DNA of 64,000 nt from Sanghuangporus weigelae. Taxonomy: Eukaryota; Basidiomycota; Agaricomycetes; Hymenochaetales; Hymenochaetaceae. The translations under genes were made by a program, and so were the position numbers. Numbering within the stretch: position 1 is the stretch's first letter; every line of letters begins with the position of its first letter. The notes below the pieces were generated by a model. That model searched no databases and was not told where the DNA came from. It saw only the letters and a list, made by a program, of their open reading frames with translations. This document shows positions 59,060 to 64,000 of this stretch, piece by piece. The DNA lies in the NCBI GenBank assembly GCA_033182465.1, contig CP137326.1, forward strand, positions 1,953,501 through 2,017,500, written 5' to 3'.

Positions 59060-59940
59060 CCACGATGTGGCGAAGCGAGACACTAGAGCACTGCCGCCAC
59101 TAGAGCACTGCCGCCACAGCGTCACGGAGTGCAGAGAGAATGACTGATACTCGAGCTCTTGGAGGTTCGGTGCGGCTGCCAGAAGATTGTCCAGTGGGAA
59201 GGTGACTCGGCGACTGATGGGGGGGAAAAAGCATGGAACTTGAAGGTGGTAAGGATAAGAGGAAGTTGATCGGCGTATCATCTCTGTTCAATGGAATATA
59301 CGACAGACTAAGATGTGTAAGTGATTCAAGCTGCCATGATCAAATGGAAGGATCTCCGTAGGCACTCGACATCATCTGCAAGTCCGGGGACGAGAAGCAT
59401 AACTCCAGACGAGTTATCCCAACAAGGACATTCGAACGACCGGAGAATAGATACAGATATCGCGAGGCCAGGAGTTTCAGGTTACGAAAGGACGGAGCTA
59501 GCCGACTCAACGCATCATAAGGTCCGTTTTCAAGGTGCAAAAGTTTGTGATCACGACGCGAGAATATGCTAATCGCGTCAAAGTCGAAATATACAAGACC
59601 AGGCGGGACGACGGAGAGTTTTTTCGGACGGATGCTTTCTGTCGAGGAAGGAATCGCTGGTCCGGAGCGTCGAGAATCTTGTACAGTGCTCAAGAATGCA
59701 CTTTATTGAACTCGTTTTCGATTCGTCCACCTCGAAATAGGACTTGATTTCCAGCTCCTCATCCAGCCCGGTGCCGGATTCCAGCACGTCGCGTGATGCG
59801 TTAGACCATGCGCGAGATTAACAGCCTGAGATGCTCTCGAGAGCGAAACAACGACATACAAGAACTCATTCGATATTATCCGAAATTCATGGCACACCAG
59901 AGCTACCGCTAGCTTATTCGAAAAACGTGGAGAAGACCGC
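59060..59940 (-). pseudogene. decayed F-box/LRR-type gene
   Basis: Pieces in different frames on the minus strand follow the order of basidiomycete F-box/LRR proteins: LAVALVCHEFRIISNEFLYV with VSLSRASQAVNLAHGL (F-box and linker), DESKTSSIKCILEHCTRFST, LAPSFRNLKLLASRYLYLF, ITRLELCFSSPDLQMM, LESLTHLSLSYIP and NLLAAAPNLQELEYQSF (leucine-rich repeats). Frame changes and stops separate several pieces, and not all can be explained by introns. A short direct repeat lies inside it at 59082-59117. Confidence 0.45.
59082..59117. repeat. direct tandem repeat, about 17-18 bp x 2
   Basis: CACTAGAGCACTGCCGC occurs twice in a row inside the F-box/LRR relic. Confidence 0.7.
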
Positions 59941-60826
59941 TCCGAGTTTTTGGCGACCGACCATTGTGTGCGGCCTGATAAATTGAAGGCTCAGTATTCA
60001 TCAACACATCTCGCGGGCACCCGCAAGCCTTCATTACGCAACACCGTATCCTTTTCAAGTGAATATCATAGCAGACCCGCGTCTAAAAGGAGGACCTCAT
60101 TATAGCGGGTAAACATCAAATAAACAAGAATTGTCGAGGAGAGGGCCAAGATACCTGCTTCAAGCACAGACAGTCAGTCACGATTGCTGCTCTGCGAAGA
60201 GCTTACACGTGCGCCAGCATATTACGTATTCAATGTGGTCGTTTCCCGCCCAAAGTCAAAATAATATTGTATTGACCGCATCCGTCTGTTTGTCAAATGC
60301 TCAGACCTCATCACAGCTCCACCTGAAATGTGTGCTGCTTCCGAGATACCAGAAACAGTTCATGATGCCCGTCACCTGAGTACCACAAATAGACTGGGCA
60401 AAATGATTCCCTATTCATAAGCCCGCGCAGTATAAGGACCGCGAAGGTGACTTGAAACAGACGTGAGAGGTAATGATAGCTGTAATAGGAAGAGGCCACT
60501 GCGGTGCATTGATATGAACAGGATATACCTAGAGATGTCATCAGTGCTAGTGTTGGTTCGAGAAGCCTGTCGTGAGATAAGTATGTGATTCCATCCGCTC
60601 GTTTCCATCTGTGTGGCGCTCTCGGAGCTCAATTGTTTTCAACTTCTTGCACAGGATCATTGCCCTGCCGTCACGCCGAACCAGATCCCCTTCAAATTGC
60701 TGGAAACACTGTAGGGCATTGCCGTGAAAACATACACCAGAAAGCTGCTTCTGAAGGGGAATCCTTCCATTGAGGATCCACCTAGCTTAACTGCTGGCAA
60801 CAAGGCGATGCGGAAATAGTTGGCCA
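59941..60826. other. intergenic, no gene recognised
   Basis: Minus-strand ORFs at 60311-60632 could be joined by an intron (LFQVTFAVLILRGLM), but no family is recognised. Confidence 0.4.
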
Positions 60827-60834
60827 TCCCTTTG
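60827..60834. repeat. hAT-like target-site duplication, left
   Basis: TCCCTTTG, repeated at 61461-61468. Confidence 0.85.
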
Positions 60835-61460
60835 TAGGGTTCCGCGCGTATCGTGCGAATATTTTTCAAGCTTATACGCATACGGTCGTATAAAATACGC
60901 GCGTATATTTGATTTTGAAGTGAGATACGGATACGCGCGTATATTATACGGCGTATACGGCGTATACGGGACCATACTAACAATATAAAATTTTGACTAT
61001 TGCATGTCATGTTTGGGCCTAGAAAATACTTTCATTTTGTTCCTTAAGTTGAGGACACCTAATACAAATGCTAATTTGTGCATAAACAACGAGATTCTGT
61101 CAGATAAAGTAGTATGATATTACATAATTTTTGCATTATAAGCGAGACAACCCTGAATATTATGCCGAAGCGGCACTCAGGTCATGACCATACATCCAAC
61201 AGTAAGATTTCGGTGAGTAACGTCTCATTTTGAAACAAAAGGGACAAATTTCTTATTCAACTCCGAGATTTCTTACTGTTTTCAGCCCCTAAAAATATAC
61301 GCCCGTATACGCCGTATACGCCAAACTTTCTAAAATGTTATACGCATACGAGCGTATAAATACGCGCGTATAATTCAGTTGCTTGAGATGATACGCATAC
61401 GGCCGTATCGCGTATACGCCCGTATCGTATACGGTATATACGATACGCTGCGGAACCCTA
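60835..61460. mobile_element. non-autonomous hAT-like DNA transposon (MITE), 626 bp
   Basis: Flanked by an exact 8-bp duplication TCCCTTTG, the target size of hAT elements. Left end TAGGGTTCCGCGCGTATCGT and the reverse complement of the right end TAGGGTTCCGCAGCGTATCG form a terminal inverted repeat of about 20 bp with a one-base indel. Both ends (about 60845-60970 and 61295-61455) are packed with TATACG/CGTATA palindromes such as TATACGCGCGTATA, likely transposase-binding sub-terminal repeats. The middle, about 320 bp, is AT-rich and has no transposase ORF, so movement would need an enzyme made elsewhere. Sharp ends and an exact target duplication suggest a fairly recent insertion. Confidence 0.88.
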
Positions 61461-61468
61461 TCCCTTTG
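61461..61468. repeat. hAT-like target-site duplication, right
   Basis: TCCCTTTG, matching 60827-60834. Confidence 0.85.
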
Positions 61469-61706
61469 TTTTGATGATCCTCGATGCTTCATCATTTCTT
61501 ATATCCGCACATTCACTATGAGACAGCATCTCAGCAGAACAAGATGGGACTGAACAGGATCTGTCGTCTTCCAGGTGATGAATGTTGGAAGTACTGATCT
61601 CTGCTTCGACAGTGTTCAGTTGCACCCGTATAATCAAACGAGGTGTGATAGGAGAACAAAAATATCAATGATTCTTTTCCGTGCATCGCTCGCACCTGGT
61701 TTAGCA

Positions 61707-61711
61707 TATAA
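61707..61711 (+). promoter_or_regulatory. TATA-like element of DUF6533 copy 4
   Basis: CATATAAGC 60 nt upstream of the ATG at 61771, similar in spacing to the TATAAAA of the copy at 32263. Confidence 0.35.
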
Positions 61712-61770
61712 GCGACAGAAGGACACGCAAGACATCTAGTTCCTCACCAGCTCTTCCTCCCTTTCAGCTC

Positions 61771-63470
61771 ATGTCTAATTCCACCAGTCAACATCTCGGA
61801 GTCCTTTCCGTTCGGTCAGAGGTTGAATCTATAGATCCTAGTGAAGTCCCTCTCTGGGTCTCTGAAATAGCCGTCGGACAGTATTTTCAAGCAGCAATTG
61901 TCACCGTCTTAATCCACGATGCTCGTAAGTCTACCGCTTGGTGTATCTCTACTAATACTGAACATACGTTGCAAGTCATTACGCTGGATAAGGAGGTGAG
62001 AGTTAAGTGTTCCTACACCAATGTGTCATCCTCAGTAACCGACGCAACCTTTAGGCTAAGTACTTTTGGGTGAGCCTGACATTTCTTTCTAGTCTGAATT
62101 TCAAATTGACTAATGTGCTTCCACAGAAGATCCCTCGAGCAGTGGTCGACTATGTCTATTTCGTGGTACGTACCACCCTATACGAGTGATATGTCCGTTG
62201 AGCGGTCGCCCCAGAACCGATATGTTGGTATCTTCGGATCAGTTACGCGTCTCTTTTGTGAAATCCAATTTACTCATATGCATTTCAACAAAACTGATCA
62301 TTTCTGATACTGAAGGGTTCGCATTGCACAGTCAGTTTCCTGATTCCCTCGTGCCTCTTATCTAATATTTTCTCCAATTCAGGTGTGAGTAGTAGAGTCT
62401 TAAGGATGATGTGCGAATCAACGGAATAATTTGGGCCAGGCAACTTCGCCGAGTGGACCAAAATATTGCCAGAGAGCATCCGAGGAGGTTTTTCAAAAGC
62501 ATCGCTGACGACCAATTAGACTGGGTGACAATCGTTTCGATCGACTGTGAGTCCTCAGATCTTGTCTCCAGTTTAATGAATCATCGTCTTCGCAGACATC
62601 CTTATGATCCGAGTACTTGCGCTGTATTCACAAGGTAGGTAGCTATGTTGGCGAGGAAGTATGCTCATTTCTGTTTAGATGCTCGATTGTCTATCTGCCT
62701 CACCACATTGTTAATGCTGGAGGCAGTCTTCAAGTTAGCATTGCTGATCTACGGAACAGTTATACAACATAGTGGGTTCAATGCCTTCCCGGTCGCAGAA
62801 TTGCTAACGTCGACTTCAGTCGCTGTCAGTGGTCTTGCCAAAAATGTGACGGTCTGTGGAGTGAACAACAATCCTGCTTGGCAATTGGGGATGGCCGACT
62901 AGTGAGTGAAGTGATGTAATGAAAACAAGCACTCAAACTGTGCCAGGATGATCCCAATGGCATACGGAGCAATCCTTATGATCCTTGCCCTTTACAGGGC
63001 TGCTGAATACTGGAAGATGCCCGCTGGCTTCAAGGGATTCATGCTTGTCAAGGTTCTCATTCGAGATCAAATTTTGTATTTTATGTTGTAAGCTCTAGGT
63101 CAATTCCGAGAACTAGGTTGATGATCGTCTTTTCCAGGGTAATCGCCTGTTGTTTATTTGCCACTCTTGCATTCAAAATGCATTTCTCGAATGACTTCCT
63201 TGCGGGCATCCTAAATGCCCTCGGAAGCCCAGCTTTGCTTACCATCCTGGGCAGTCGGATGCTATTCAACTTGAAGGAAGCTGGAAAACGAGGCCAGAAC
63301 GAAGGGACGAGCTACAGGACACCATCTAGGACGATAAGCGATATAAATTTTGCTGAGGCGGCGCCTCCTCAAAGGTGATTTTTTACATTATTTCCGTACC
63401 GCCTTATCCTAACTTTCATGAACGCAGGGAGAGCGAATCGGGAATTGATGGAGAAGACGGACAGGCATGA
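61771..63470 (+). CDS. DUF6533-type multi-pass membrane protein, copy 4
   Basis: Exon products: MSNSTSQHLGVLSVRSEVES then YFQAAIVTVLIHDA, LITLDKE, AKYFW, KIPRAVVDYVYFV, NRYVGIFGSVTRLF, GNFAEWTK, DWVTIVSID, YILMIRVLALYSQ, ARLSICLTTLLMLEAVFKLA, NNNPAWQLGMADW, MIPMAYGAILMILALYRAAE, YFML, VIACCLFATLAFKMHFSNDF, LGSPALLTILGSRMLFNLKE. The last intron leads to RESESGIDGEDGQA and TGA at 63468. The splice after GNFAEWTK is less clear than in the other copies. Function unknown. Confidence 0.7.
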
Positions 63471-64000
63471 CCTATGGACCGATCTTCCGACGACCCAGCA
63501 ACAATATATTAATTAGTTCTCATAAAGGGACCGAGACACGGACTATATTTATTTTGCTGAAGTTTCTTGTCCGAGATGATATGTTACGACTGCATATTTA
63601 TCCATGTTACAGTAATACACGATGCGGAGTATTTGCAGATGATTCGCCGAATGACTGTGTCATACTTCTTGACCGTGCAACCTTTTTGATTCCTAGAGGT
63701 AGCATAAAATTTGTGTAAAAGTCTTCGTTTCTTGAATTTCAAGTTGTTGGCGGTGGGGAAGATGCGATGGATCAAATTCCGATTTCAATTGCGCGAACTA
63801 TCTCTTACTTACCGAGTCCGACTCACCAATCCACCAGTGAACGTTGAACACCTTCATCTTCCTTCGCGCAAAAAAAGGATTCTTTTCTGATGCAACGACA
63901 CATGCATGGATACGACTTCATGTTTGCAACAATGACGCCATGATACAACTATCTATTCTCGTTCTGCCTCGAAGGAACATTCTCGTCCATATATCCACGC
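63471..64000. other. right edge, no gene recognised
   Basis: An ORF at 63467-63718 has no motif. The next gene may lie beyond the window. Confidence 0.4.

Noticed and set aside
60657-61495. Minus-strand ORFs rich in Arg/Tyr/Ile across the hAT-like element
   Set aside because: They are translations of TATACG palindromes in the transposon ends, not genes.
1-64000. CRISPR arrays, tRNA and rRNA genes
   Set aside because: Read for regular spacers and for tRNA B-box/anticodon patterns and found none I could support; a tRNAscan run would be decisive.

Overview
The window looks like a piece of a basidiomycete (Agaricomycetes) nuclear chromosome. Genes lie on both strands and are cut by many short introns, mostly 40-75 nt, with GT-AG ends and CTNAY-like branch points. 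The families present are typical of mushroom-forming fungi: F-box proteins with a CPPDMSEPQYANL-type signature, DUF6533 and DUF6534 membrane proteins, P450s with a PLPPGPK hinge, and a fungal kinase-like family. Gene models here were made by reading splice sites by eye; for most of them the exon lengths sum to a multiple of three, and that is the main check on them.

Layout. 1-1.6 kb: an alpha/beta-hydrolase (minus, runs off the left edge) head-to-head with pyridoxamine-phosphate oxidase (plus). 2.8-4.45 kb: a decayed protein-kinase-like gene. 5.1-7.9 kb: a 9-exon F-box gene (minus). 8.6-10.2 kb: a zinc-finger-like gene (minus). 11-22.9 kb: a tandem segmental duplication carrying four copies of an unusual gene family; one copy is split by a young Ty1/Copia element (15.30-20.24 kb). 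23.6-25.5 kb: cytochrome P450 (minus). 26.2-29.5 kb: three more copies of the same unusual family, on the plus strand. 30.9-33.9 kb: a DUF6533 fragment and a full DUF6533 gene. 34.7-36.6 kb: a linker-histone-domain (H15) protein. 37.3-42.0 kb: Rif1 (minus). 44.1-46.2 kb: DUF6534 membrane protein (minus). 48.1-50.1 kb: a second P450 (plus). 52.0-54.1 kb: cyclopropane-fatty-acid-synthase-like methyltransferase with a 7-nt microexon. 56.3-57.9 kb: DUF6533 gene (minus). 59-59.9 kb: decayed F-box/LRR gene (minus). 60.83-61.46 kb: a non-autonomous hAT-like DNA transposon. 61.8-63.5 kb: another DUF6533 gene.

The most interesting content is the seven-copy family at 11.4-29.5 kb. Each copy joins an N-terminal domain of about 80 residues that recalls a capsid-like (gag-like) fold to a small glycine-rich membrane segment. 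In four copies this second half resembles the interferon-induced ISG12/IFI6-27 family. All copies end in a shared motif, PS..W.DG..F.PS....I..LL. Conserved intron phases and a 15/24-nt microexon tie the copies together. In each of the two duplicated units one gene is broken and the other is whole.
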